In this document: piece by piece, positions 49,460-58,863 of the stretch | Layout of the letters: every line of letters starts with the position of its first letter | How positions within the stretch are numbered: position 1 is the first letter of the stretch | Assembly (NCBI RefSeq): GCF_049943955.1 | Contig: NZ_JBNFTW010000003.1 | Coordinates: forward strand, 1-64,000 | DNA length: 64,000 nt | Source: Desulfosporosinus sp049943955 | Lineage (GTDB): Bacteria; Bacillota; Desulfitobacteriia; Desulfitobacteriales; Desulfitobacteriaceae | Direction: 5' to 3' | The notes under the pieces: model-generated | What the model was told of the DNA's origin: nothing | What the model saw: the letters and a program-made list of their open reading frames with translations, nothing else | Databases searched by the model: none | Position numbers and translations under genes: made by a program

Positions 49460-49975
49460 ATGCTTTGTCAACAGTGTCAGCAAAGAGAAGCTAAAGTACA
49501 GATAATGAAGACAGAAAATGGGGAGACCCGCGAAGTTTATCTTTGTGAAGTTTGTGCAAAACAAACTAAGGAAGTCAGTTTTATTTTTCATCCTGTTATT
49601 GTCCCGGAGTTTCTTCAAGCTTTGTTTGGTTTAAATCCCAAATTGCCGGAACAACCATCTGAGAAGGTCTGCCCGAAGTGCGGCATATCTTTCTCCAGAA
49701 TAACTCAGGCCGGTAAGCTTGGCTGCAGCACTTGTTACGAAACCTTCGAAACACAGCTTGAACCATTGCTTCGCAGGATACATGGCGGAGGGCAAAATGT
49801 AGGTAAGGTTCCTGTCAGACGAGGAAGTGCTATTAAAAACCGTTTGGAAGAGCGAAAGCTTAAAGAAAAGCTCCAACTATTAATTCAGCAAGAAAATTTC
49901 GAAGAGGCAGCCCTGGTCCGGGATCAAATTCGCGAGATCGAACAGCGCATGGGAGGGGAAAACCATGACACGTAA
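49460..49975 (+). CDS. mcsA: McsA, activator of the McsB arginine kinase
   Basis: 171 residues. Two zinc-binding CxxC pairs at the N-terminus (CQQC, CEVC) and a second pair set (CPKC, CSTC) at about 73-96, then a C-terminal UVR motif (LKEKLQLLIQQENFEEAALV, RDQIREIEQRM). ATG at 49460 follows GGGGGGA. It overlaps mcsB by 11 bp. Confidence 0.93.
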   Translation: MLCQQCQQREAKVQIMKTENGETREVYLCEVCAKQTKEVSFIFHPVIVPEFLQALFGLNPKLPEQPSEKVCPKCGISFSRITQAGKLGCSTCYETFETQLEPLLRRIHGGGQNVGKVPVRRGSAIKNRLEERKLKEKLQLLIQQENFEEAALVRDQIREIEQRMGGENHDT

Positions 49976-51005
49976 AGAACTTCTTTTACAAACTAGTGCC
50001 TGGATGGCTGAATCGGATTCCCCTGTCGTGATTAGCAGCCGTGTACGGCTGGCCCGTAACCTTGAGAACTATCCTTTCCCTCACGTTTTAAATATTGAAG
50101 GGGCAAGTCAGGTCGAACAGATTCTAGCTCAAGCTCTTACAACGATTCAGGCGGATCAGGACCCTTTACAATATATGTCTCTGACGAATCTGACCAGTAT
50201 TGAGCATCAAGTGCTGATTGAAAAGCATTTAATCAGTCCAAGTTTGGGAGGATCTTCCGGATCAAGCGGGGTAGCTCTTGCCAAGGATCATAAATATGCC
50301 GTTATGGTCAATGAAGAAGACCATTTAAGAATTCAAGTTCTGCTCCCGGGAAGACAATTGCTGGAGTGTAATCGTTTAGCAATGACCTTAGATGATGCTC
50401 TGGAGGAAAAACTCGATTTTGCTTATCGGGAAAACCAGGGATACCTTACGGCCTGTCCGACCAATGTGGGAACGGGTCTAAGAGCTTCGGTTATGGTCCA
50501 TTTGCCCGGTTTAGTGATGACTAAACAGGTACAGCAGGTTCTAGGGGCTTTGACGAATTTAGGATTAGCTATCCGAGGATTGTATGGGGAAGGATCTCAA
50601 GCCTATGGGCAGATGTTCCAAGTCTCTAATCAGATTACCCTGGGAAAAAGCGAAGAAGATATTCTCACTCATTTAGAAGCAGTGACTGGACAAATTTTGG
50701 AACATGAACTTCAGGCCCGTGAATATCTTCGCAGACAGATGCCCTTATTCTTAGAGGATAAAGTTTGGCGGGCCCGGGGAATCCTGAAAAATGCCCGTCT
50801 GCTTACTTCTGAGGATGCAATGCAGCTATTATCCCAAGATCGTTTGGGAACAGATATGGGAATATTGCCTAAGAACAAAGAGAGTTTTGCAACGTTGCTT
50901 GTCAATACCCGTCCGGGATGTTTGCAATACATTCTTGATCGGGAATTGGATCCCAGTCAGCGAGATGGCGAAAGAGCCTGTTTGATTCGCGAACAGACAA
51001 CATGA
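49965..51005 (+). CDS. mcsB: McsB protein-arginine kinase
   Basis: 346 residues, phosphagen-kinase fold. ATP-binding Arg residues in VVISSRVRLARNLENYPFPH, the catalytic region PTNVGTGLRASVMVHLPGL and GLYGEGSQAYGQMFQVSNQI. It phosphorylates arginines on damaged proteins and CtsR, marking them for ClpCP. Overlaps mcsA. Confidence 0.95.
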   Translation: MTRKELLLQTSAWMAESDSPVVISSRVRLARNLENYPFPHVLNIEGASQVEQILAQALTTIQADQDPLQYMSLTNLTSIEHQVLIEKHLISPSLGGSSGSSGVALAKDHKYAVMVNEEDHLRIQVLLPGRQLLECNRLAMTLDDALEEKLDFAYRENQGYLTACPTNVGTGLRASVMVHLPGLVMTKQVQQVLGALTNLGLAIRGLYGEGSQAYGQMFQVSNQITLGKSEEDILTHLEAVTGQILEHELQAREYLRRQMPLFLEDKVWRARGILKNARLLTSEDAMQLLSQDRLGTDMGILPKNKESFATLLVNTRPGCLQYILDRELDPSQRDGERACLIREQTT

Positions 51006-51083
51006 TCCAGGCATGAACATGCAGCGAGAAAAACTACAAAAAACTAGAATTTCTATTTTATTGTTAATGAAAGGATGAACGCA

Positions 51084-53525
51084 ATGAAAGGACGCTATAC
51101 AGAACGCGCAGAAAAGGTTTTAATGATAGCTCAGAGCGAAGCCAAACGCATGGGACACAAGGTTGTAGGTACTGAGCACATTTTGCTGGGGCTTATTCAA
51201 GAAGGGGAGGGAATTGCTGCCCAAGCCTTGAAAAATTTGGGCCTGGATCTTGAAAAGGTTCGGACTGTGGTTGAAGAAATCACAGGTGTAGGCCAACCCA
51301 ATATGGGAGCTGTAGAACTGACACCGCGTGTAAAAAAGGTCTTAGAGTTAGCCAATGAGGAAGCCCATCGCCAGGACGTCAATTATATTGGTACAGAACA
51401 CCTTCTTTTAGGTCTTATCATGGAAGGAGAGGGAATTGCCGCCCGAATCTTGGCTAATCTAAACGTCAATCCGGAAAGAGTTTGGAAGCAAGTGGTTAAG
51501 TTGTTGGGCGGAGAATTAGATGAATCTGCTGTTCCGTCTTCCAACTCGGTTCCAGTCGGCAAAAACGCCGGGCCAGCCAATACCCCTTCCTTAAATGAAT
51601 TTGGACGGGATCTCACGCAGCAAGCCCGCGAAGGCAGACTGGATCCCGTTATTGGCCGAGAGCAAGAAATAGAACGAGTAATTCAAGTCTTAAGCCGCCG
51701 AACAAAAAATAATCCGGCTTTAATTGGCGAGCCGGGGGTAGGAAAGACGGCAATTGCTGAAGGTTTAGCTCAGGGAATTATCAACAATCGAGTACCGGAG
51801 ATCCTCAGCAATAAGCGGGTAATAACATTGGATCTTTCGGCTATGGTTGCAGGCAGCAAGTATAGGGGCGAGTTTGAAGAACGTTTGAAAAAAGTGATGG
51901 ATGAAATCCGGGCAGACGGGAATATCATTCTCTTTATTGACGAATTGCATACTCTTATTGGAGCTGGTGCAGCTGAGGGGGCCATTGATGCAGCTAATAT
52001 TTTAAAACCTGCTTTAGCTCGCGGAGAATTGCAGTGTATAGGTGCTACGACTTTAGAAGAGTATCGTAAATATATTGAGAAAGACTCAGCCCTGGAACGC
52101 CGTTTCCAACCTATCACGGTCAGCGAGCCGACGGTGGAGGAAGCAATCTTGATTCTGCGCGGCTTACGAGATCGTTATGAAGCCCACCATAGGGTTAAAA
52201 TTACCGATGAAGCCATTGAAAGCTCAGTACGGCTGTCTGATCGCTACGTATCAGATCGTTTCCTGCCGGATAAGGCTATTGACTTAATGGATGAGGCTGC
52301 GTCAAGAGTTCGGCTTACCAGTTATATTGCACCCCCTGATTTAAAAACCCTTGAAGGGGAAATTGAACGACTGAAGAAGGAAAAAGAGGCTGCTGTTACA
52401 GGTCAGGAATTTGAAAAGGCTGCTCAATTAAGAGACCAGGAACACAAACTAAAGGAAGAGCTTGCCATACAACGGGAAGAATGGGAAAGCAAGCGGCAGA
52501 AAGAAAACTCTACGGTAACAGAGGATGATATTGCGCAGATTGTAGCCAGCTGGACCGGAATCCCTGTCAAAAAGTTGGCTCAAGCGGAAAGTGAACGGCT
52601 TCTGAATCTCGAGGAAATTCTTCACCAGAGGGTTATAGGACAAGACGATGCAGTGACCGCTGTCGCACGGGCAGTTCGACGGGCACGGGCAGGCTTAAAG
52701 GACCCTAAACGGCCAATCGGTTCCTTTATTTTCCTTGGCCCCACAGGCGTCGGAAAAACAGAACTTGGTCGTTCCCTGGCGGAAGCTATGTTCGGGGACG
52801 AAAAAGCGTTAATTCGCATTGACATGTCGGAATATATGGAGAAACACGCTGTCTCCCGTTTAGTGGGAGCTCCTCCCGGTTATGTGGGACATGACGAAGG
52901 CGGACAACTCACCGAAGCGGTTAGAAGAAAGCCTTACAGCGTTGTCTTGTTAGATGAAATTGAAAAGGCGCATCCTGAGGTGTTCAATATTTTGCTTCAA
53001 GTTCTCGAGGATGGGCGTTTGACGGATACGAAAGGCAGGACTGTTGATTTCCGCAATACAGTTATTATCATGACCTCCAATGTTGGTTCATCCTTCTTGC
53101 GTAAGGAAGCCATGGGCTTTGCTGCTCAGAAAGATGAGAAAACAGAATACAAAAATATGCGCGGTCAGGTCATGGAAGAATTAAAACGTACGTTCCGTCC
53201 TGAGTTCCTGAATCGTATCGATGAACTGGTGGTTTTCCATTCTCTGAAGAAAGAGCATCTGGCGAAAATTACGGAAATACTCGCTCTGCAGATGAATAAA
53301 CGCCTGAAGGAGTATGGCCTGGAACTTCAGATCGATCCAAGTGCCATTGAACTTATTGCCAAAGAAGGCGATGATCCGACCTTTGGAGCACGACCCTTAC
53401 GCAGGGCAATACAGCGATTAATTGAGGACACATTGTCTGAAAAGATCCTTCAAGGCGAGTTTAAAGTTGGAGACAAAATTTGTGTACGAGCAGATGAGGA
53501 TAAAATAGTCTTCTCGCAATGCTAA
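51084..53525 (+). CDS. clpC: ClpC ATPase, subunit of the ClpCP protease
   Basis: About 813 residues. Two Clp-N repeats (MKGRYTERAEKVLMIAQSEA, LTPRVKKVLELANEEAHRQD), AAA-1 Walker A GEPGVGKTAIAEG, a UVR motif in the middle domain (GQEFEKAAQLRDQEHKLKEE) for McsB/MecA contact, and AAA-2 Walker A GPTGVGKTELGRS. ATG 51084 is preferred, since GAAAGGA is then 8 nt upstream. Unfolds substrates for ClpP. Followed by a perfect terminator. Confidence 0.96.
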   Translation: MKGRYTERAEKVLMIAQSEAKRMGHKVVGTEHILLGLIQEGEGIAAQALKNLGLDLEKVRTVVEEITGVGQPNMGAVELTPRVKKVLELANEEAHRQDVNYIGTEHLLLGLIMEGEGIAARILANLNVNPERVWKQVVKLLGGELDESAVPSSNSVPVGKNAGPANTPSLNEFGRDLTQQAREGRLDPVIGREQEIERVIQVLSRRTKNNPALIGEPGVGKTAIAEGLAQGIINNRVPEILSNKRVITLDLSAMVAGSKYRGEFEERLKKVMDEIRADGNIILFIDELHTLIGAGAAEGAIDAANILKPALARGELQCIGATTLEEYRKYIEKDSALERRFQPITVSEPTVEEAILILRGLRDRYEAHHRVKITDEAIESSVRLSDRYVSDRFLPDKAIDLMDEAASRVRLTSYIAPPDLKTLEGEIERLKKEKEAAVTGQEFEKAAQLRDQEHKLKEELAIQREEWESKRQKENSTVTEDDIAQIVASWTGIPVKKLAQAESERLLNLEEILHQRVIGQDDAVTAVARAVRRARAGLKDPKRPIGSFIFLGPTGVGKTELGRSLAEAMFGDEKALIRIDMSEYMEKHAVSRLVGAPPGYVGHDEGGQLTEAVRRKPYSVVLLDEIEKAHPEVFNILLQVLEDGRLTDTKGRTVDFRNTVIIMTSNVGSSFLRKEAMGFAAQKDEKTEYKNMRGQVMEELKRTFRPEFLNRIDELVVFHSLKKEHLAKITEILALQMNKRLKEYGLELQIDPSAIELIAKEGDDPTFGARPLRRAIQRLIEDTLSEKILQGEFKVGDKICVRADEDKIVFSQC

Positions 53526-53538
53526 TTGATTTATGAGA

Positions 53539-53577
53539 AACGGGGTTGTAACTTTGATTACAACCCCGTTTTTTTAA
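53539..53577 (+). terminator. Terminator of the ctsR operon
   Basis: AACGGGGTTGTAA pairs perfectly with TTACAACCCCGTT (13 bp), followed by TTTTT. Confidence 0.9.
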
Positions 53578-53761
53578 ACTTCAGCCGGAAACAACTAATA
53601 GAGTAGGTTGTGTTTGTGATATGTGCTAATGAAGGGCCCTTCAGCGATTGTTAATGTTCAAAATAAAAAAAACTGTAAAATAGCAACTAAATAAACCAGA
53701 TTATTGCTAAATGATTATTTAGAAAGTGAACATACTAAAAATTAATAAGGAGGTGTTTTCA

Positions 53762-54352
53762 ATGATCATGAGAGCAATAAGTTTATTCAATAAAATGGGT
53801 AAAACTCAAGACTCCATTTTGACAGGATTATTGGGAGGTCTGGTTGGAACTATCTTTATGGATATATCCAATGAAGTAATCTATCGAGCTGGGAAAACGG
53901 AAGGCCGTTATGCAACAATGGCAGGTCAGATGTTTGTGAGCCCAATGAGAACGAAGCAAAAAAAGAATTTCATTCTAGGCCAGGTTTTACATTTGGCAAC
54001 GGGTTCGATTTTTGGCCTTCCATTAATGTACATTTTAAAGAAGACAGGTAAGGACCATTATGTGGCCAAAGGGCTAGTATCATCTATCATAACCTGGGGT
54101 GTTTTATATACGGGTGGTCAAAAAGTAGGCTTATATAAAAAGACCCATCTAACAAAATCTCAGTATTCGGCGATGTTCAATAATTTGGTTTATGGAATAA
54201 CTTCGGCAAAGGCTATGTTAATGATGGCTGATTCGAATGTTTTTGAAAAACGTGATCGTATAAATCCAACAACGTTTGACTCGAAAGGTGATTACCAGTA
54301 TTTGATCGAAAATGGTATGAGTACGGATCAAAAACAGACCTATTTACATTGA
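53762..54352 (+). CDS. Membrane protein of unknown function
   Basis: About 196 residues from ATG 53762, which follows AAGGAGGTG. Hydrophobic segments at about 20-35 (ILTGLLGGLVGTIFMD), 80-96 (LGQVLHLATGSIFGLPLMYI) and 108-125. A polar C-terminal tail has TFDSKGDYQYL. I do not recognise the family. Its position between clpC and radA separates genes that often adjoin in Firmicutes. Confidence 0.7.
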   Translation: MIMRAISLFNKMGKTQDSILTGLLGGLVGTIFMDISNEVIYRAGKTEGRYATMAGQMFVSPMRTKQKKNFILGQVLHLATGSIFGLPLMYILKKTGKDHYVAKGLVSSIITWGVLYTGGQKVGLYKKTHLTKSQYSAMFNNLVYGITSAKAMLMMADSNVFEKRDRINPTTFDSKGDYQYLIENGMSTDQKQTYLH

Positions 54353-54378
54353 TTAACTTTAAAAACGATTGTAGAAAT

Positions 54379-54427
54379 AACCCCGGATAAGACCTGTCAT
54401 GTGCCAACAGATCTTACCCGGTTTTTT
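54379..54427 (+). terminator. Terminator before radA
   Basis: AACC.CCGG.TAAGA.CTGT pairs with ACAG.TCTTA.CCGGTT, followed by TTTTT. Confidence 0.65.
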
Positions 54428-54580
54428 GATTCACTTGCATTTCTGAGCTGATACTATACTTCTCCTTCTCATAAAGCATTATAATAAGAGTAAGATCCAA
54501 AAGTGAGAGACGGAATCCATATATTGTATAGGAAACAGTGATACGTTTGAGGTACTCGTGAGCATCCGAAGGGATATGAA

Positions 54581-56005
54581 ATGGGGTTTTTTATGAAAGT
54601 TAAGATCATTTATCGTTGTTCAAACTGTGGCAGTGAAAGCCCGAAATGGATGGGGAAATGTCCAAACTGTGAAGAATGGAACACCTTTGAAGAACTTATT
54701 AATCAGCCAATCTCAACTCTGGTTTCGACAGCGAAACAGACGAGTTCTGTCAAGAGGTTATCGGAAGTTTCATCCGCTAATAGTGACAGAATTGTTACGA
54801 GTATTCTTGAATTTAACCGGGTTCTAGGCGGTGGAATCGTTAAAGACTCGATTATTATACTCACAGCAAGACCGGGAGCCGGAAAGTCAACTTTGTTGTT
54901 ACAAGTAGCTGACGATGTGGCATCTCAAGGATACAAGGTGCTATATGCATCTGCAGAAGAAAGCGATACACAAATAAAAAATAGAGCAGATCGAATCTTA
55001 AAGGGAATTAATAGCAATATTTGGATATACTCTGATACAAGTATGGATCATGTACTTCTGGCAGTCAATGAATTGGATCCGGATTTGGTTATTATCGATA
55101 GTATTCAAACCTTTACCCTGGAAGAACACCATTCACGTCCAGGTTCTCCCATTCAGACTATGGGCTGCGCCAATGAACTTTTAAAAGTTGCCAAAAACGA
55201 TGAACGCCCCAGAGCAGTAATTATGGTTGGTCAGATGACAAAGGACGATGAAATTGCCGGGTTAAGAGCGTTAGAGCACTTAGTTGATGCTGTGTTGATC
55301 TTGAATGGGGAAAATGGGGAAGAATTACGGGGAGCCTGGTGTTCGAAAAACAGGTTTGGAAGCACAGGAGAGATTGGCTTTTTCTCCATGACAGAAAAGG
55401 GAATGTTATCCATCGACAACCCTTCGGAATTCTTCATGACCCAGAGGGAAGAAGGCCAAACCATATCAGGAAGTGCTTTAGCCGTTATAAAAGAAGGGAC
55501 ACGTCCGATTATCGTGGAAGTTGAAAGCCTTGTTTCAAAATCCTTTACACCCTATCCTTCCAGAATTGCCGAATGTTTAAGGCGGGACCAACTAAATACT
55601 CTTGTTTCTATTCTTGAACAGCGTGGTAAGATTAGCCTTTACGATAAAAGTGTTGTGATAAAAACAACAGGAGGTCTTCAACTCAAAGAACAGGCGGTTA
55701 ATTTAGCAATTATTATATGCATGGTTTCTTCGGTCTTGGATAAAACAATTCCCAATGATACCGTGTTCGTAGCTGATGTAGGGTTGACTGGAGAACTGAA
55801 GAAAGTTCCGGCTATTGAAGCGAGGATACGAGAAATTGACCGAATGGGATTCCGACGTGTCTACGTGGCGAGAAATACCGTACGTGATTCTTCTCGCTTT
55901 AAGAATCTTGATATAATTGAGCTTAACACGTTATATGATGTCATAGAACATTTAGGGATGAGGACTGGAGGCAGAATTGAACCTTGTACGCCAGAGATTA
56001 CTTGA
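54581..56005 (+). CDS. radA: RadA/Sms-like DNA repair protein, divergent
   Basis: About 474 residues. N-terminal zinc finger RCSNCGSESPKWMGKCPNC and the RecA-like core with Walker A ARPGAGKST (usual RadA: GDPGIGKST). Walker B region LVIIDSIQTF, the RadA-specific SKNRFGSTGEIGFF, and the Lon-like C-terminal domain (FVADVGLTGELKKVPAIEAR). RadA helps branch migration in recombination. The altered Walker A and the lack of a disA neighbour suggest either a diverged sole copy or a paralogue. The start may be ATG 54581 or 54593. Confidence 0.9.
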   Translation: MGFFMKVKIIYRCSNCGSESPKWMGKCPNCEEWNTFEELINQPISTLVSTAKQTSSVKRLSEVSSANSDRIVTSILEFNRVLGGGIVKDSIIILTARPGAGKSTLLLQVADDVASQGYKVLYASAEESDTQIKNRADRILKGINSNIWIYSDTSMDHVLLAVNELDPDLVIIDSIQTFTLEEHHSRPGSPIQTMGCANELLKVAKNDERPRAVIMVGQMTKDDEIAGLRALEHLVDAVLILNGENGEELRGAWCSKNRFGSTGEIGFFSMTEKGMLSIDNPSEFFMTQREEGQTISGSALAVIKEGTRPIIVEVESLVSKSFTPYPSRIAECLRRDQLNTLVSILEQRGKISLYDKSVVIKTTGGLQLKEQAVNLAIIICMVSSVLDKTIPNDTVFVADVGLTGELKKVPAIEARIREIDRMGFRRVYVARNTVRDSSRFKNLDIIELNTLYDVIEHLGMRTGGRIEPCTPEIT

Positions 56006-56080
56006 TAGAGTGTTTAGCATCCTCTGGTAACCAGACTAAAATTATGGTTTCAGAAACCTTTATGGGGCTTTTAACGATAA

Positions 56081-56113
56081 GTCGGAAACACAATGCGTTC
56101 CGGCTTTTTTTTT
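56081..56113 (+). terminator. Terminator after radA
   Basis: GTCGGAA pairs with TTCCGGC (one G-T), followed by TTTTTTTTT. Confidence 0.75.
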
Positions 56114-56205
56114 ATGCACTGGAAAATCTTAAAATTATCCTTCTAGTCATAGACATTTAATGATAATATATAATAAGTAGAAAGTTATGACGGAGGGGAG
56201 TTTCA

Positions 56206-56544
56206 ATGTCTTTTACCTATTTTGTCAGCTCAGATACCATCGGTCATCAAGACCCGGAATTGGGTAAACGTCTGATGCACAGTTTCTTTTTAAAGCTCTC
56301 GGAAGCTGCAGAAAAACCTTCCCATATTGTATTTCTGGAAAAGGGAGTGAACTTGTTACTGCCGGAATTCTCGGCCTTTGATGCTCTGGAGATTTTAGAA
56401 AAGGACTGGGGTGTTACTCTCTTGGCTTGTGTGACTTGTCTGGATTATTACGGCATTAAGGATAAAATCAAAGTCGGCAAAGTATCGACTATGCCGGAGA
56501 TCATAGCTGTCATGCATCAAAGTGCTAAAGTGATACATATCTAG
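56206..56544 (+). CDS. DsrE/YedF-like sulfur or selenium carrier-type protein
   Basis: 112 residues. Pattern TYFVSSDTIGHQDPELGKRLMH, HIVFLEKGVNLLLPEFSAFD, ALEILEKDWGVTLLACVTCLDYYGI, with a CVTC pair where DsrE-like proteins hold the active Cys. YedF-type proteins of this size are linked to selenium or sulfur handling. It lies 36 bp upstream of the double-cubane reductase gene on the same strand, so a role in supplying or protecting sulfur for that enzyme is possible but inferred. Confidence 0.8.
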   Translation: MSFTYFVSSDTIGHQDPELGKRLMHSFFLKLSEAAEKPSHIVFLEKGVNLLLPEFSAFDALEILEKDWGVTLLACVTCLDYYGIKDKIKVGKVSTMPEIIAVMHQSAKVIHI

Positions 56545-56580
56545 ATTTGGTTTAGAGAGATTGAGGAGGGGAAAAGACTA

Positions 56581-57849
56581 ATGGAGAACCGGGAATTATG
56601 GACAGCACTGGGTATGGATTTAGAGAAACATGATGATTTTTTGGCTCCGGTACCCGCAATTTTCACGAGCTTATTTTTAGATCGGCCTAATCGCCCCAAA
56701 GGAATGGGATATTTTGATGCAGTGGTTGGAGATGTTCATGGAATTCGTGTTCATGAACTCTATGCCATGAAACAGGCCGGCAAAAAAGTGTTCTCAACCT
56801 TTTGCGTATATGTTCCGGAGGAAATTATCGTGGCGACGGGGAGTGCCAGCATTGGCCTGTGTGCCGGGGCCCAGTTTACTGTTTCTTCGGGGGAAAAGGT
56901 TCTGCCCCGCAATCTTTGCCCTTTGATTAAATCGACAATGGGTTTCAAATTAGACCGCATATGCCCCTATTTCCAAGTTTCTGATTGGGTCATTGGGGAA
57001 ACTACCTGTGATGGAAAGAAGAAGGCCTGGGAAATTCTCAACAAGTATATTCCTACATACGTTATGGAACTGCCGCAAAAAAAGGAAACCAAGGATGTTT
57101 CCCTTTGGGAAGAAGAAGTGCAGGAATTCGCCTCATTTATTGAACGCGAAACAAAGGTAAAATTAACTGCTGAGAATCTTGCTCAGGGGATTGAAACGAT
57201 TAACAATAAACGCCTTGCCCTACAAAGATTAGCTGACTTAAGAAAACATACTCCGGCACCGATTCACGGTTTGGATGTCCTCTTAATTAATCAGCTCTCT
57301 TTCTTTGATGATCCTGTTCGTTTTGCTGCCCAAGTGAATGTCTTGTGCGATGAACTTGATCAGCGAGTCAAAGAAGGTATTGGGGTAGCACCGGCCAATG
57401 CCCCAAGGATCTTAGTAACGGGGACTCCCCAGCCTTTACCGGCATGGAAGCTTCACGCTTTAATTGAACAGGCGGGGGCTGTTGTAGTTGGGGAGGAAAC
57501 CTGCACCGGAGAACGTTATTATAAGGATGTTACTGAACCTGCTGATGATGTCGAAAATATGCTTGCTAATATTGCTAAACGGCCTTTAAAAGTGAATTGC
57601 GCTTGCTTTACTCCAAATCAGGGACGATTGGAAGATATTGCGTACATGGCTGAGAACTTAAAAGCGGATGCTGTAATCGATTTCTCGCTTCAATTCTGTC
57701 AGCCCTATGGTGTGGAAAGTTATTTTGTGGGCAAAGAAATGGAGAAAAAACAAATTCCATATCTGCGGCTGGAAAGCGACTTTTCTGAAGAAGATCAAGG
57801 TCAGCTTTTAACTCGGATTGAAGCTTTATTAGAGATGATTCGTGCATGA
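56581..57849 (+). CDS. Double-cubane-cluster reductase (2-hydroxyacyl-CoA dehydratase-like)
   Basis: 422 residues, BadD/HgdB fold. Cys at about 75, 94, 113, 128 and 143 (FCVYVPEE, LCAGAQF, NLCPLIK, RICPYF, TTCDGK) with later ETCTGERYY and NCACF, the dense Cys pattern of the double-cubane [8Fe-9S] family. Those enzymes reduce small molecules such as acetylene, using ATP-driven low-potential electrons; the natural substrate is unknown. The activator gene follows with a 4-bp overlap. A true acyl-CoA dehydratase would need a second dehydratase subunit gene, which is absent. Confidence 0.88.
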   Translation: MENRELWTALGMDLEKHDDFLAPVPAIFTSLFLDRPNRPKGMGYFDAVVGDVHGIRVHELYAMKQAGKKVFSTFCVYVPEEIIVATGSASIGLCAGAQFTVSSGEKVLPRNLCPLIKSTMGFKLDRICPYFQVSDWVIGETTCDGKKKAWEILNKYIPTYVMELPQKKETKDVSLWEEEVQEFASFIERETKVKLTAENLAQGIETINNKRLALQRLADLRKHTPAPIHGLDVLLINQLSFFDDPVRFAAQVNVLCDELDQRVKEGIGVAPANAPRILVTGTPQPLPAWKLHALIEQAGAVVVGEETCTGERYYKDVTEPADDVENMLANIAKRPLKVNCACFTPNQGRLEDIAYMAENLKADAVIDFSLQFCQPYGVESYFVGKEMEKKQIPYLRLESDFSEEDQGQLLTRIEALLEMIRA

Positions 57850-58586
57850 AGCAAGCCGGCTTAGATCTCGGCTCAGTGAATACAAAGTTAGTGGTTCTGG
57901 AAGATGGAAAACGGGTTTATCAACAGATCATTCCTTCTCGGTTTGACTCGGTACAGGCCGGCATTGCTTTACTTAAAACCTATGTCGCTAAAGAGGGAAA
58001 AAAACCCGAGAAACTCGTGGTTACAGGATATGGAAGAGTAAACTTTCCTGAAGGACGGGTAATTACCGAGATTTCTTGTCAGGCCAGAGGGTGTCATCAT
58101 TATTTTTCAGATAAGGAGTATATGCTTGACCTAGGAGGACAGGATGCCAAAGTCATCAGAAAAAATGGAAATGGCAAAGTTGTTCAGTTTATCATGAATG
58201 ACAAGTGTGCCGCAGGTACCGGGCGTTTTTTAGATGTCATCCTCAAAGGATTAAACCTGACAGCGGAGGAATTCAGTTCGGCAGCTGAAGCCAGCCCAAT
58301 GCCTATTAATTCCATGTGTACGGTGTTTGCAGAGTCGGAAGTGATCACAATGCTGGCGAAAGGGATTCCTAAACCTGAAGTTATTGCAGGTCTTTTTAAA
58401 AGTACCGCCAAGCGTCTGGCCAATTTTGTCGAGTCCGTGGGGCATCCGGAAACATTGATTTTCACTGGAGGAGGTGCTCACTACGATCTCCTGGTCCGCT
58501 TTCTTGAAAAGGAACTAAAGGTAAACCTTGTGATTCCTCCAGAACCTGAACTGACCGCTGCTTTAGGTGCAGCATTGCTTGCCTAG
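57846..58586 (+). CDS. ATP-dependent activase of the double-cubane reductase (ASKHA family)
   Basis: 246 residues. Phosphate-1 LDLGSVNTKLVVLEDGK, DLGGQDAKVIR, NDKCAAGTGRFLD with cluster Cys, MCTVFAESEVI with the second Cys, and FTGGGAHYDLLV. Homodimeric [4Fe-4S] ATPase that injects an electron into the partner reductase. ATGA overlap with the partner implies stoichiometric synthesis. Confidence 0.93.
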   Translation: MKQAGLDLGSVNTKLVVLEDGKRVYQQIIPSRFDSVQAGIALLKTYVAKEGKKPEKLVVTGYGRVNFPEGRVITEISCQARGCHHYFSDKEYMLDLGGQDAKVIRKNGNGKVVQFIMNDKCAAGTGRFLDVILKGLNLTAEEFSSAAEASPMPINSMCTVFAESEVITMLAKGIPKPEVIAGLFKSTAKRLANFVESVGHPETLIFTGGGAHYDLLVRFLEKELKVNLVIPPEPELTAALGAALLA

Positions 58587-58703
58587 TGCTTTGCGGGCAT
58601 AAGTAAGGGTAAGGCTTAAGGCTCTAACTAACGGCGAAAAAATGGTTTACCCCCTTGAACTGGTAATTTAAAGACTATAACTTATAAGATTGATTATAGT
58701 AAT

Positions 58704-58742
58704 AGGGGCTGTTGCAGATTTAATCTGCAACAGCCCTTTTAG
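58704..58742 (+). terminator. Terminator of the double-cubane operon
   Basis: AGGGGCTGTTGCAGATTA pairs perfectly with TAATCTGCAACAGCCCT, followed by TTT. Confidence 0.9.
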
Positions 58743-58762
58743 TCTCTGGAGACAATCAGTAA

Positions 58763-58802
58763 AAACCTTATGCGTAAGATTTAAATAATACGCATAAGGT
58801 TT
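58763..58802. promoter_or_regulatory. Perfect 14-bp inverted repeat before rubredoxin
   Basis: AAACCTTATGCGTA is exactly complementary to TACGCATAAGGTTT around a 12-nt loop. A second terminator or an operator for the rubredoxin gene 60 bp downstream. Confidence 0.5.
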
Positions 58803-58863
58803 ATCTATTATATTTTAATTATTATTATTTAGTAATAAAATTAAACAGGAAGGGAGAGTTGAA

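Noticed and set aside
56581..57849. Benzoyl-CoA reductase or 2-hydroxyacyl-CoA dehydratase subunit
   Set aside because: Only one reductase subunit gene is present, with the extra cysteines of the double-cubane type.
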